From: Actinomycetes bacterium
GTDB lineage: Bacteria > Actinomycetota > Acidimicrobiia > Acidimicrobiales > Palsa-688
NCBI GenBank assembly: GCA_021816565.1
Contig: JAKAXN010000036.1
Span: 1-21,106 of the forward strand
Direction of reading: 5' to 3'
DNA: 21,106 nucleotides
This document shows positions 1-7,899 of this stretch, in pieces. The notes beneath the pieces are model-generated. The model made no database searches. It was not told the DNA's origin and was given only the letters and a program-made list of their open reading frames with translations. The position numbers were made by a program, and so were the translations under genes. Every line of letters starts with the position of its first letter. Positions within the stretch are counted from its first letter, which is position 1.

Positions 1-3000
1 GATCCGGCTGGCCCGCCGCATCGGGGCCCCGCTTCTCGCCACCAACGACAGCCACTACGTGTCGCGCTCCGACGCCGAGGCCCACGACGCCCTGCTGTGC
101 GTCCAGACCGGGTCGGTCAAGGACGACCCCAAGCGGTTCAAGTTCCACGGCGACGAGCACTACCTGAAGACCGCGGCGGAGATGCGCCACCTGTTCCGGG
201 ACTACCCGGAGGCGTGCGACAACACCTTGTGGATCGCCGAGCGCTGCGACGTGGAGATCGAGTTCGGCAAGCCCAAGCTTCCCGAATTCCCCCGGCCGGA
301 GGGCTTCCAGACGGCCGATGCGTACCTGCGCCACCTGACCCTCCAGGGAGCCGAGGTCCGCTACGGCAGCCCGCTCCCCGACCAGGTGGTCGAGCGGCTG
401 GACTACGAGCTCGGGGTCATCTCCGACATGGGTTTCTCGGACTACTTCCTCGTGGTGTGGGACCTGATCCGCCACGCCCGGGAGGCCGGGATCCGGGTCG
501 GCCCGGGCCGCGGCAGCGCCGCCGGGTGCTGCGTGGCCTACTGCCTGCGCATCGTCGACCTGGACCCCATCCGCTACGACCTGCTCTTCGAGCGCTTCTT
601 GAACCCGGGCCGCAAGCAGATGCCCGACATCGACATGGACTTCGACGAGCGCTACCGCTCGGAGATGATCCGCTACGCGGCCGAGCGGTGGGGCTGGGAC
701 CGGGTGGCGCAGATCATCACCTTCTCCACCATCAAGGCCCGGGCCGCGGTGCGCGACGCGGCCCGGGTCCTCGGCTACCCCTACGGGCTCGGCGACAAGA
801 TCGCCAAGCTGATGCCTCCGCTGGTGATGGGTCGCGACACCCCGCTGTGGGCCTGCCTGGAGGAGCACCCCAAGTACGCCGACGGCTTCAAGCAGGCGGC
901 CGAGCTGAGGGAGCTGATCGCCACCGATCCCGACGCCAAGAAGGTGGTCGAGGTGGCCCGGGGACTGGAGGGGATGCGCCGCCAGGACGGCATCCACGCC
1001 GCTGCCGTGGTGATCGCCGGCGACCCCCTCACGGACAACCTGCCCATCCAGCGCAAGCCCGAGCCCGGCGGCCGGCCCGAGGACGCCCCCATCGTCACCC
1101 AGTACGAAATGCACGGGGTGGAGGAGCTGGGCCTGCTCAAGATGGACTTTCTGGGCCTGCGCAACCTGTCGGTGATCGACCGGGCCCTGGTGCTCATCGA
1201 GGAGACCACCGGCGACCGGGTCGACATCGACACCGTGGCGCTCGACGACCCGGCCGTCTACGAAATGCTCCAGCGGGCCGAGTCCATAGGCATCTTCCAG
1301 CTGGAGGGCGGCCCCATGCGGGCCCTCATGCGGGCCCTGGCCCCGGACTGCTTCGAGGACATCGCCGCCCTCAACGCCCTGTACCGGCCCGGGCCCATGG
1401 CGGCGAACATGCACTACGACTACGCCGACCGCAAGAACGGGCGTAAGCCCATCACCTACCTGCACCCGGACCTCGAGGAGGTGCTCGGCGACACCCAGGG
1501 GCTCATGGTCTTCCAGGAGTCCATGATGCGGGTGGCCCAGAAGATCGCCGGCTACAGCCTCGAGGAGGCCGACAACCTGCGCAAGGCCGCCGGGAAGAAG
1601 ATCCGGGAGGTGATGGCCAAGGAGCGGGAGAAGTTCATCGCCGGCTGCGAGCGCACCGGCTACGGGTCCAAGCTGGGCGAGCAGCTGTTCGACATCATCG
1701 AGCCGTTCGCCGACTATGCCTTCAACAAGTCCCATGCCTACGGCTACGCCCTGGTCGGCTACCAGACGGCCTGGCTGAAGGCCCACTACCCGGCCCAGTA
1801 CCTGGCCGCCCTGCTCACCAGCGTCAAGGACGACAAGGACAAGACCGGCGTCTACCTGGCCGAGTGCCGCACCCAGGGCATCGAGGTGCTGGTCCCCGAC
1901 GTCAACGTGGCGGCCTCCGACTTCACCGCGGCCCGGCTGGAGGAGGCGGACGGGACCAGCCGGTGGGTGATCCCCTTCGGCCTGTCCGCCATCCGCAACG
2001 TGGGTGAGGCCCTGGTGGAAAAAGTGATAGCCGAGCGGGAGGCCAACGGCCCCTTCACCGACTTCTACGACTTCTGCGCCCGGGTGGACCCCATGGTCCT
2101 AAACAAGCGGACCGTGGAGTCGCTGATCAAGGCCGGGGCGTTCGACAAGCTGGGCCACCCCCGCCAGGGTCTGTGCCTGGTCTTCGACCAGATCGTCGAC
2201 CGGACCCTGGCCCGCCGCCGCGAAGCCGACCAGGGAGTGATGAGCCTCTTCGACGACGTCGGAGGCTCCGGCGAGGCGGTCTTCGACGACGCCCGGGTGC
2301 CCATCCCCGACCAGGAGTTCGACAAGACGACCCGCCTGGCGTTCGAGAAGGAGATGCTCGGCCTCTACCTGTCGGACCATCCCCTCAAGGGCATCGAGGC
2401 GGCCCTGGCCCGCCACACCGACATCACCCTGGCCGAGCTGCGGGCCCTGGCCGGGCGGGACTCGGCCGGGGAGGCCCCGGCGGGCGGGGAGGGCTTCTCC
2501 CGCGGCCGCGACGGCGACGCCAGATGGGTCGGCGGGGTGATCACCGCCCTGGTACGCAAGTACACCAAGCGGGGTGACCTGATGGCCACGTTCGTGCTGG
2601 AGGACCTGGACTCCTCGATGGAGGTCTGGGTGTTCCCGAAGACCATGATGGAGGTCGGCCACGTGCTGGCCGACGACGCCGTGGTCTGTGTCAAGGGGCG
2701 CCTGGACATGCGCGACGAGCAGCCCAAGCTCATCTGCATGGAGATCAAGAAGCCGGATTTCACCCCCACCGGGGCCGAGCCGCTCCACCTGTACCTGCCC
2801 CTGCACGCCCTCACCGACGCCCGGGTGGCCGACCTGAAGCGGCTGCTCACCGAGCACCAGGGTCCCTCGCCGGTGTTCCTCCACGTGGGGGAGAAGTGCA
2901 TCCGCCTGGCCGCCGAGTTCGGGGTGGACACCACCAAGGGGCTGATGGCCGAACTGCGGGTCCTGCTCGGCCCGGGGTGCCTCGGAGTGTCCCCGTCGCT

Positions 3001-3013
3001 GGCCCTCGCCTAG
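1..3013 (+). CDS. dnaE: DNA polymerase III subunit alpha (5'-truncated by window edge)
   Basis: This is the replicative polymerase catalytic subunit, which extends primers at the fork on the beta clamp. The reading frame is open from base 2, so the true start lies outside the window; 1003 residues are visible against roughly 1160-1180 for full DnaE. The visible part begins inside the PHP domain (LATNDSHYV near residues 13-21). The palm follows, with GPGRGSAAG and PDIDMDFDERY, whose aspartates at visible residues 209 and 211 match the E. coli D401/D403 pair; the third catalytic aspartate is D382 in KMDFLGLRNL. LYRPGPM and FNKSHAYGYALVGYQTAW are further family hallmarks. QGVMSLF (about residues 744-750) resembles a clamp-binding motif and is followed by a C-terminal OB fold. 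It ends at TAG 3011-3013. No frameshift is visible. The identification is secure. Confidence 0.97.
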   Translation, partial: IRLARRIGAPLLATNDSHYVSRSDAEAHDALLCVQTGSVKDDPKRFKFHGDEHYLKTAAEMRHLFRDYPEACDNTLWIAERCDVEIEFGKPKLPEFPRPEGFQTADAYLRHLTLQGAEVRYGSPLPDQVVERLDYELGVISDMGFSDYFLVVWDLIRHAREAGIRVGPGRGSAAGCCVAYCLRIVDLDPIRYDLLFERFLNPGRKQMPDIDMDFDERYRSEMIRYAAERWGWDRVAQIITFSTIKARAAVRDAARVLGYPYGLGDKIAKLMPPLVMGRDTPLWACLEEHPKYADGFKQAAELRELIATDPDAKKVVEVARGLEGMRRQDGIHAAAVVIAGDPLTDNLPIQRKPEPGGRPEDAPIVTQYEMHGVEELGLLKMDFLGLRNLSVIDRALVLIEETTGDRVDIDTVALDDPAVYEMLQRAESIGIFQLEGGPMRALMRALAPDCFEDIAALNALYRPGPMAANMHYDYADRKNGRKPITYLHPDLEEVLGDTQGLMVFQESMMRVAQKIAGYSLEEADNLRKAAGKKIREVMAKEREKFIAGCERTGYGSKLGEQLFDIIEPFADYAFNKSHAYGYALVGYQTAWLKAHYPAQYLAALLTSVKDDKDKTGVYLAECRTQGIEVLVPDVNVAASDFTAARLEEADGTSRWVIPFGLSAIRNVGEALVEKVIAEREANGPFTDFYDFCARVDPMVLNKRTVESLIKAGAFDKLGHPRQGLCLVFDQIVDRTLARRREADQGVMSLFDDVGGSGEAVFDDARVPIPDQEFDKTTRLAFEKEMLGLYLSDHPLKGIEAALARHTDITLAELRALAGRDSAGEAPAGGEGFSRGRDGDARWVGGVITALVRKYTKRGDLMATFVLEDLDSSMEVWVFPKTMMEVGHVLADDAVVCVKGRLDMRDEQPKLICMEIKKPDFTPTGAEPLHLYLPLHALTDARVADLKRLLTEHQGPSPVFLHVGEKCIRLAAEFGVDTTKGLMAELRVLLGPGCLGVSPSLALA

Positions 3014-3110
3014 GCGACGGGCCGGCCGTACCGGGGGTCGGTGGATCGAAGCCCCGGCGAGGGCGTAAACTGGCTCGTCAGACTACGTGGGTGAGGAGAG
3101 TTGCCGCGGT

Positions 3111-3782
3111 ATGACGTTGGAAGTCGACACGAAGGACTGCACCGCCCTTTCGGATGCCGAGCTGGCCGAAATGGCGGACATCGTCACCGACGGACCAGCC
3201 GGATTCGATATCGGCCTCCTGTCCAAGCAACCTGAGGCCTGGGTTCTCATCACCCAGGTGCGGGATGCCGGCAAGCTGGCCGGGTTCTCGTTCTGCACCC
3301 TCGAGCGCATCGGCGGGACCCCGTGCCTGCTGTGGGGTCTGGCCTCGGTCAAGCGCAACGCCAAGCGCGATCAGGTTCTGAAAGCCATCGTGGCGGCCCA
3401 GTTCCGCCGGGCGGTGCTGGCCTTCCCGGACGAGGACGTGCTGATCGGGACCCGCTTCATCGATGCCGGGGCCTTCGCCGCCTTCAAGGGCCTCGAGGAC
3501 ATCTGCCCCCGGCCCGGCCACAAGCCGAGCGGCGAGGAGCGGGCCTGGAGCCGGCGCCTGGCCAAGCGCTTCGGGGCCGAGGGCCGCATCGACGACCGGA
3601 CCTTCGTGGTCACCGGCGACGGCAACTCCGCCGGGGTGTTCGATTTCTCCGTGGCCAAGCCCGAGACCATCGAGCCCGAGGTCGCCGCCCTCTTCGAGGC
3701 CCTCGACCCGGATCGCCGCGACGTCCTGATCGGCTTCGGGTGGGCCATGGCCGAGGACCTGGCCGGCAAGTACGCCCCCTGA
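3111..3782 (+). CDS. Unrecognised 223-aa protein downstream of dnaE, possibly GNAT-like
   Basis: I do not recognise this family. I prefer ATG 3111 because AGGAGAG at 3094-3100 is placed as its ribosome binding site; a GTG at 3087 in the same frame would put that site inside the gene. The product is soluble, with no signal peptide or membrane segment. A central strand-rich part (GFSFCTLERIGG, then CLLWGLASV) leads into a basic helix (KRDQVLKAIVAAQFRRAV) and EDVLIGTRFIDAGAFAAFK. This order vaguely resembles the acetyl-CoA-binding core of GNAT N-acetyltransferases, but no diagnostic motif is present. It lies 97 bases after dnaE on the same strand, probably with its own promoter, and is convergent with the gene at 3910-4575. 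Confidence 0.8.
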   Translation: MTLEVDTKDCTALSDAELAEMADIVTDGPAGFDIGLLSKQPEAWVLITQVRDAGKLAGFSFCTLERIGGTPCLLWGLASVKRNAKRDQVLKAIVAAQFRRAVLAFPDEDVLIGTRFIDAGAFAAFKGLEDICPRPGHKPSGEERAWSRRLAKRFGAEGRIDDRTFVVTGDGNSAGVFDFSVAKPETIEPEVAALFEALDPDRRDVLIGFGWAMAEDLAGKYAP

Positions 3783-3836
3783 CACCCGGCCCCGTGGGCT
3801 GAGAGGGGGGCTGTAGCAGCGCTGCGGTAGCCCGGC

Positions 3837-3855
3837 CCCGGCCCTCCGGGCCGGG
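3837..3855. terminator. GC-rich hairpin between convergent genes
   Basis: Perfect 8-bp inverted repeat (CCCGGCCC / GGGCCGGG) with a 3-base loop, lying 54 bases past the stop of the 3111-3782 gene and 54 bases past the stop of the opposing 3910-4575 gene. There is no T tract on either side, so it is a candidate bidirectional terminator or mRNA 3' end rather than a classical intrinsic terminator. The palindrome GCAGCGCTGC at 3816-3825 is nearby. Confidence 0.4.
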
Positions 3856-3909
3856 ACATCAGGCTGGGCGACCGGCTACGGCCCACCCGTCGGGCTGGGC
3901 CCCGGGGGG

Positions 3910-4575
3910 CTACTGGCGCCGGAGGAGGGTCTCCACGACCTTGTGGCAGCGCCCGTCGATGGGGGCGGTGAGAGCCACCACCAGGCGATCCCCTTTGTCC
4001 GCGGTCATGAGGGCCCGGCCGTGGCGGTCCATGTGGCCGGCCACCGCCCGGTCCAGGCACGGCAACTCCCGCTGGTGGCCCTGCCACTCGAAATGGCACG
4101 CCAGGTACGGGCCCTCCCGGCGGAAGGTGACCTTGCCCTCCGGTTCGACCACGGCGATGGACGGGTGGTCGCCCCGCCGCTCCCAGAACGGGATGGCGGT
4201 GGCGGATATGCCTAGCAGCGGCTGGCCGTGCGGGTGCAGGAGCTGGCGCAGCATCCGCTCGCAGCGGCGCCAGGCGATGTGGTCCACGACCCGGGGGGCC
4301 TCGGTGAGGGCCAGGGCCTCCGGCTGGGCCGGGTCCGGGACGGTGTCGGGATCCCCCGCCAGCGTCACCTCGACCACGTCGTAGGGGCGGGGGCGGGACT
4401 CGGCCTCGACCGGGGACCAGGCCCGGACCAGGGCCCCCGAGGCCAGATCGATACCGGCGCAGTGGAAGCCGTCAGCGGCCACTACCACCAGCTGCAGGGT
4501 GGTGCCGGCCGAGACCTGCACTCGGGGCAGATCCTTGAGTACGGGATGGAACTCAGGCGCAGTGCTCGTCGACAC
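3910..4575 (-). CDS. Unrecognised 221-aa protein, operon partner of the DUF255 thioredoxin-domain gene
   Basis: I do not recognise this family. The chosen start is GTG (4575-4573), only 12 bases after the stop of the upstream thioredoxin-domain gene, so the two are probably co-transcribed and may be translationally linked; the Shine-Dalgarno is weak. There is no signal peptide or membrane segment. The N-terminal half is beta-rich (TTLQLVVVAADGFHCAGIDLA, shortened: VVVAADGFHCAGID). The middle has a helical, His/Arg-rich part (DHIAWRRCERMLRQLLHPHG). The C-terminal half again alternates strands (GPYLACHFEWQGHQ, ALMTADKGDRLVVALTAP). Three cysteines occur as isolated residues without a CxxC motif. 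The neighbour hints at a cytoplasmic housekeeping role, but no function can be assigned. Confidence 0.75.
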   Translation of the reverse strand: MSTSTAPEFHPVLKDLPRVQVSAGTTLQLVVVAADGFHCAGIDLASGALVRAWSPVEAESRPRPYDVVEVTLAGDPDTVPDPAQPEALALTEAPRVVDHIAWRRCERMLRQLLHPHGQPLLGISATAIPFWERRGDHPSIAVVEPEGKVTFRREGPYLACHFEWQGHQRELPCLDRAVAGHMDRHGRALMTADKGDRLVVALTAPIDGRCHKVVETLLRRQ

Positions 4576-4587
4576 GGAATCTCATGA

Positions 4588-6621
4588 TTATCGAAAGGCG
4601 GGTGGTGACGGGTGGATGCTCTCCAGTTCCGAAGCCAACTCCGACGGCTGCGAAACCGGGGCGTGGCAAGCATAATCCCGGCACACGTACGCCCGGCCGT
4701 CAGCCCCCCGCTCGAATCTGCCCTCCCACAGGGGAGATTCGAACGGCTCCCCCCAGGCCCACACCGCGGCGGGCAGGTACCGGCTGGTGACCACCGAGAC
4801 CAGGTCGGGCCGCTCCCCGGACACCACCACCTCGGTCAGGCCCCTCTGCATGATGGCGGCGGCGGCGACCATCCCCGAGAAGGCCGCCGGCGCCGCCCCC
4901 AGCGCCGGGGCCATGGCGTCGACCACCGCCTCGGCCCGGGCCCCGAAGCGGGCCTGGCCGGTCAGGGCGGACAGCCGCAGCAGGGCGGTGGCGGCCACCG
5001 AGTTGGTGGACGGCAGCGCCCCGTCGTGGGTGTCGACCGGCGAGGCGATGAGCGACTCGGCGTCGCGCCCGGCGGTCACGAACGCCCCCGCCCCGTCGTC
5101 CCAGAACAGGTCGAGCAGGGCCTCCGCCGCTGACCCCGCCTGCTCGACCCAGCGGGCCCGGCCGGTCGCTTCGGCCAGCCGGGTGAACGCCTCCACCAGC
5201 CAGGCGTGATCCGACGCGTAGGCCAGCGGACGGGTCGCCCCGCCGGCCCCCGCCCCGGCCTGCCAGCTGCGCAGCCAGCGACCGTCGGGCCGGCGCAGGG
5301 AGGCCAGCAGGAAATCCGCCACCCGCTCCGCCTCGGCCACCCAGTCCGGTCGGTCCAGGGCCCGGCCGGCCTCGGCCAGGGCGGCCACCGCCATGGCGTT
5401 CCACTCGGTGAGCACCTTGTCGTCGAGGCCGGGCCGGATCCGCCCGTTGCGCCGCTCGAGCAGGGCCCGCCGGCCGGCCTCGACGGGCTCGGTCCGGGCC
5501 AGCTCACCCCGCTGGGGGCGGGTCAGGATGTTGCGGCCCTCCCAGTTGCCGGCGTCGGTCACCCCGTACCAGTCGGCCACCTCCGCTCCGGCCACCTCCA
5601 GCACCTCGGCCCGGTCCCACACGTAGAACCGGCCTTCCACCCCCTCGCTGTCGGCGTCCTCGGCCGAGGCGAAGCCGGCCCCCTCGATGGCCATGGGCGC
5701 GCTCAGCAGGTAACCCAGGGTCTCCTCCACGACCTGGCGGTACCGGTCGAGGCCGGTCGCCTGGTAGGCGTGCAGGTACAGCCGGGCCAGGAGGGCGTTG
5801 TCGTAGAGCATCTTCTCGAAGTGGGGGACCAGCCACTGCCGGTCGGTGGAGTAGCGGGCGAAGCCCCCGCCCAGGTGGTCGTAGATCCCGCCGCTGGCCA
5901 TGGCGTCGAGGGTCGTCACGACCGCCTGGAGGACCTCCGGACGGCCCGACTCGGCACCGGCCATGAGCAGCGTCTCGACCACCGGCGGCTGGGGGAACTT
6001 CGGGGCCCGGCCGAACCCGCCCCATTCCGGGTCGTGGCGCTGCATGAGCGAGTCCGCCGCCCGGGCCAGGAGCTCCGGGGCGCGGGCCGCCCCGGCGTCA
6101 CCTGATGACGCCCAACCCCGGCTGGGCAGGGCGGTGCCGGCCCGCACCGCCGCCGACAGCTGGCCGGCCGCCTCGTCTAGGTCCGCCCGCCGGTCCCGCC
6201 AGAGGGTGCCGACCTGCTCCAGCAGCGGCAGGAACTGGCGCTTGGGGAAGTAGGTGCCGCCGTGGAAGGGCCGGCCGTCGGGCATGAGGAACACCGTCAT
6301 GGGCCAGCCCCCGCTGCCGGTCACCGCCTGCACCGCCTCCATGTAGATGCTGTCGACGTCGGGGCGCTCCTCCCGGTCCACCTTGACGTTGACGAACCCG
6401 GAGTTCATGGCGGCCGCCACCTCCTGGTCCTCGAAGCACTCGTGGGCCATCACGTGGCACCAGTGGCAGGCGGAGTAGCCGACGGAGAGCAGGACGGGCA
6501 CGTCCCTGCTGCGGGCCGCCTCGAACGCCTCGGGTCCCCACGGGTACCAGTCCACCGGATTGTCGGCGTGCTGCCGCAGGTAGGGGCTGGTCTCCTGGGC
6601 GAGGCGGTTGGTCGTCGTCAC
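4588..6621 (-). CDS. DUF255/YyaL family protein: thioredoxin-like domain plus six-hairpin barrel
   Basis: Full-length member (677 aa) of the widespread family represented by B. subtilis YyaL and human SPATA20. The N-terminus carries the hallmark NRLAQETSPYLRQHADNPVDW, here NRL..SPYL..H..NPVDWYPW, then a thioredoxin-like fold with CHWC at residues 52-55 and VKVDREERPDVD. The rest is an alpha/alpha six-hairpin region resembling N-acylglucosamine epimerase or glycosidase barrels, with KFPQPP, GGIYDHLGGGFARYSTD and WLVPHFEKMLYDNA. The tail has the family's conserved CRDYACHAPVSQP. No export signal is seen, so it is cytoplasmic. The precise biochemical role of the family is unsettled; a disulfide or redox function is inferred from CxxC. 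The start is GTG (6621-6619) with only a weak GGGGCG upstream. It heads a two-gene unit with the 221-aa protein. Confidence 0.95.
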   Translation of the reverse strand: MTTTNRLAQETSPYLRQHADNPVDWYPWGPEAFEAARSRDVPVLLSVGYSACHWCHVMAHECFEDQEVAAAMNSGFVNVKVDREERPDVDSIYMEAVQAVTGSGGWPMTVFLMPDGRPFHGGTYFPKRQFLPLLEQVGTLWRDRRADLDEAAGQLSAAVRAGTALPSRGWASSGDAGAARAPELLARAADSLMQRHDPEWGGFGRAPKFPQPPVVETLLMAGAESGRPEVLQAVVTTLDAMASGGIYDHLGGGFARYSTDRQWLVPHFEKMLYDNALLARLYLHAYQATGLDRYRQVVEETLGYLLSAPMAIEGAGFASAEDADSEGVEGRFYVWDRAEVLEVAGAEVADWYGVTDAGNWEGRNILTRPQRGELARTEPVEAGRRALLERRNGRIRPGLDDKVLTEWNAMAVAALAEAGRALDRPDWVAEAERVADFLLASLRRPDGRWLRSWQAGAGAGGATRPLAYASDHAWLVEAFTRLAEATGRARWVEQAGSAAEALLDLFWDDGAGAFVTAGRDAESLIASPVDTHDGALPSTNSVAATALLRLSALTGQARFGARAEAVVDAMAPALGAAPAAFSGMVAAAAIMQRGLTEVVVSGERPDLVSVVTSRYLPAAVWAWGEPFESPLWEGRFERGADGRAYVCRDYACHAPVSQPSELASELESIHPSPPAFR

Positions 6622-6724
6622 CGCCCCAAGCTACCGACCGACAGGCCCGCAGGCAGCCGCCGGCCGAGGCGATGGTACTGGCGCTACTACTGACCGAACT
6701 GGGCGGCCGCGTCGATGGGGACCT

Positions 6725-7267
6725 CTACGGCCTCAGCGATACGGTGAAGGTGGCGGTGATCCCGTGGGGATGGCCGGCCTCGCTGTCTTGCAGACTGACG
6801 TTGCCATGAAGGCTGCGTCCCGGTGGGACGGCGCCGAGATCGTAGGTTCTGTGAGCGAGAGGCGCCGATATGTGAGTGGCATCTCCGCGGATCAGCAACT
6901 GGAATCCATGGAGCCCGTAAGTCACCGGCGATGTGCCGGTGACCGTGAGGACAGCCTCCTGCGGGCCGCTGCTGGAGTTGGAGCAGGTGAACGGCGTGGC
7001 CGGTCCGTGCCTGCCGGTGGTGATCGTGACTGTGTCGGACGCGCACGTCGGGCTCGGAGTGGGCGGCGTTGCTCCGGTCAGCGTCGCCTGGAGCTGGGCT
7101 TGCGCCGTCAGTCCCGCCGTCACGGGGTGCCCTCCGAGCATAAGGAGCTCCGCCGCCGCGACCGCCGCCGCGGCCGCTCCCAGGACGCACCGGCGTCTCC
7201 CGCTGCCTCCCTCGGAGCGGGGCTGCTGGGGCCGGTCGGGCTGGGTCTCCAGCGTCCTTGTGGGCAT
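6725..7267 (-). CDS. Secreted 180-aa protein, third gene of the CalY/SipW-like unit
   Basis: The start is ATG (7267-7265), overlapping the stop of the signal peptidase gene as TGATG, so translation is coupled. This start is preferred over an upstream in-frame one that would lie within the peptidase gene. The N-terminus is polar with an Arg cluster (RRRCVLG), followed by a hydrophobic Ala/Leu stretch (about residues 28-46) ending near GGHPVTAGLTAQAQ, which is a long export signal; the RRCVL arrangement loosely resembles a Tat motif. The mature part is Thr/Ser-rich and beta-strand-like, with two cysteines (SPTCASD and PFTCSNS) that could form a disulfide. Coupling to the peptidase suggests it is a substrate or accessory of the same surface fibre, comparable in position and role to TapA, but I see no clear TapA homology. 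It ends at TAG 6727-6725. Confidence 0.8.
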   Translation of the reverse strand: MPTRTLETQPDRPQQPRSEGGSGRRRCVLGAAAAAVAAAELLMLGGHPVTAGLTAQAQLQATLTGATPPTPSPTCASDTVTITTGRHGPATPFTCSNSSSGPQEAVLTVTGTSPVTYGLHGFQLLIRGDATHISAPLAHRTYDLGAVPPGRSLHGNVSLQDSEAGHPHGITATFTVSLRP

Positions 7268-7815
7268 CAGGTGGCCGGGGAATGGGCCGCAGGTCGGTCT
7301 GCCCCGGCCGGGGTAGTGGAGCGGAGGCCGCGGTGGTCGGAGCGTCGGGAGGTCGAGAGGAATGCCAGGGCCGCGACCGCCGCGACGACGGCGATCCTGC
7401 CGGTCCATCCGAGCTCCGCCCTCAGCCAGGCCAACCCGTACCCGGGATGGTGGAGGATGAGTTCCGGGAAGCCGACCCATCGGGGGGCGAACTCGACGGC
7501 ACCGACCACGGATCTGGCGGTGACGGGTGGAAGGAATACGTCCGGGGAGTTGAGGGGGTTGTCCCCCTTGGTCACCATGTCGCCGTTGGACTTGACGGCT
7601 ATGAGCCGGTGCGCCCAGGTGAGGCCGTTCGCCTTGAACTCGATCACCTGGCCCACCCTGTAGTGGGTCTGACGGGCGACGAAGATCTCCGACCCCGGGG
7701 GGATGGTCGGGTACATCGAGGGGGTTGTCACATAGCTGTGGTTGGTGAAGAAGGTGAGCGCCGAGAGGGCCGCAACGATTGCGACGGCGAGGATGGCGAG
7801 AGCTTTGCGGATCAT
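7267..7815 (-). CDS. sipW-like: SipW-like (ER/archaeal-type) signal peptidase I
   Basis: This is a membrane signal peptidase of the S26 family, 182 aa. Residues 4-24 form the N-terminal membrane anchor and a second hydrophobic segment spans about 140-154. The catalytic serine is S33 in TPSMYPTIPPG. The position held by the general-base lysine in ordinary bacterial LepB is here histidine (H69 in WAHRLIAV), the signature of the SipW/ER-type branch, followed by TKGDNPLNSPD carrying the conserved aspartates D85 and D92. The start is ATG with a strong ribosome site (GGAGGA, 7820-7825). It sits 84 bases after the CalY-like gene and overlaps the next secreted-protein gene by one base. SipW enzymes process TasA/CalY-type precursors, which matches the upstream gene. 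The basic Pro/Ala-rich cytoplasmic tail is unremarkable. Confidence 0.92.
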   Translation of the reverse strand: MIRKALAILAVAIVAALSALTFFTNHSYVTTPSMYPTIPPGSEIFVARQTHYRVGQVIEFKANGLTWAHRLIAVKSNGDMVTKGDNPLNSPDVFLPPVTARSVVGAVEFAPRWVGFPELILHHPGYGLAWLRAELGWTGRIAVVAAVAALAFLSTSRRSDHRGLRSTTPAGADRPAAHSPAT

Positions 7816-7832
7816 GAGTTCCTCCGTCGACC

Positions 7833-7865
7833 GGGGCGCGGGCGGGCCGATCCCGCCCGCGCCCC
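7833..7865 (-). promoter_or_regulatory. Perfect 14-bp hairpin between the CalY-like and SipW-like genes
   Basis: The arms 7833-7846 and 7852-7865 are perfectly complementary over 14 bases with a 5-base loop, and all stem pairs are G-C. No T run follows on the minus strand, and the sipW-like ribosome site begins only eight bases beyond the stem (7820-7825). It could be a partial terminator, an mRNA-stabilising 3' end for the structural gene, or a brake on peptidase translation. Confidence 0.6.
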
Positions 7866-7873
7866 AGCCTGGT

Positions 7874-7892
7874 GGCAGTCGCAGTGACTGCC
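7874..7892 (-). promoter_or_regulatory. Second small hairpin just after the CalY-like stop codon
   Basis: GGCAGTC (7874-7880) pairs with GACTGCC (7886-7892) across a 5-base loop, starting 7 bases after the TGA of the CalY-like gene. With the larger hairpin at 7833-7865 it forms a tandem pair filling the 84-base intergenic gap. Confidence 0.5.
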
Positions 7893-7899
7893 GGACTTG

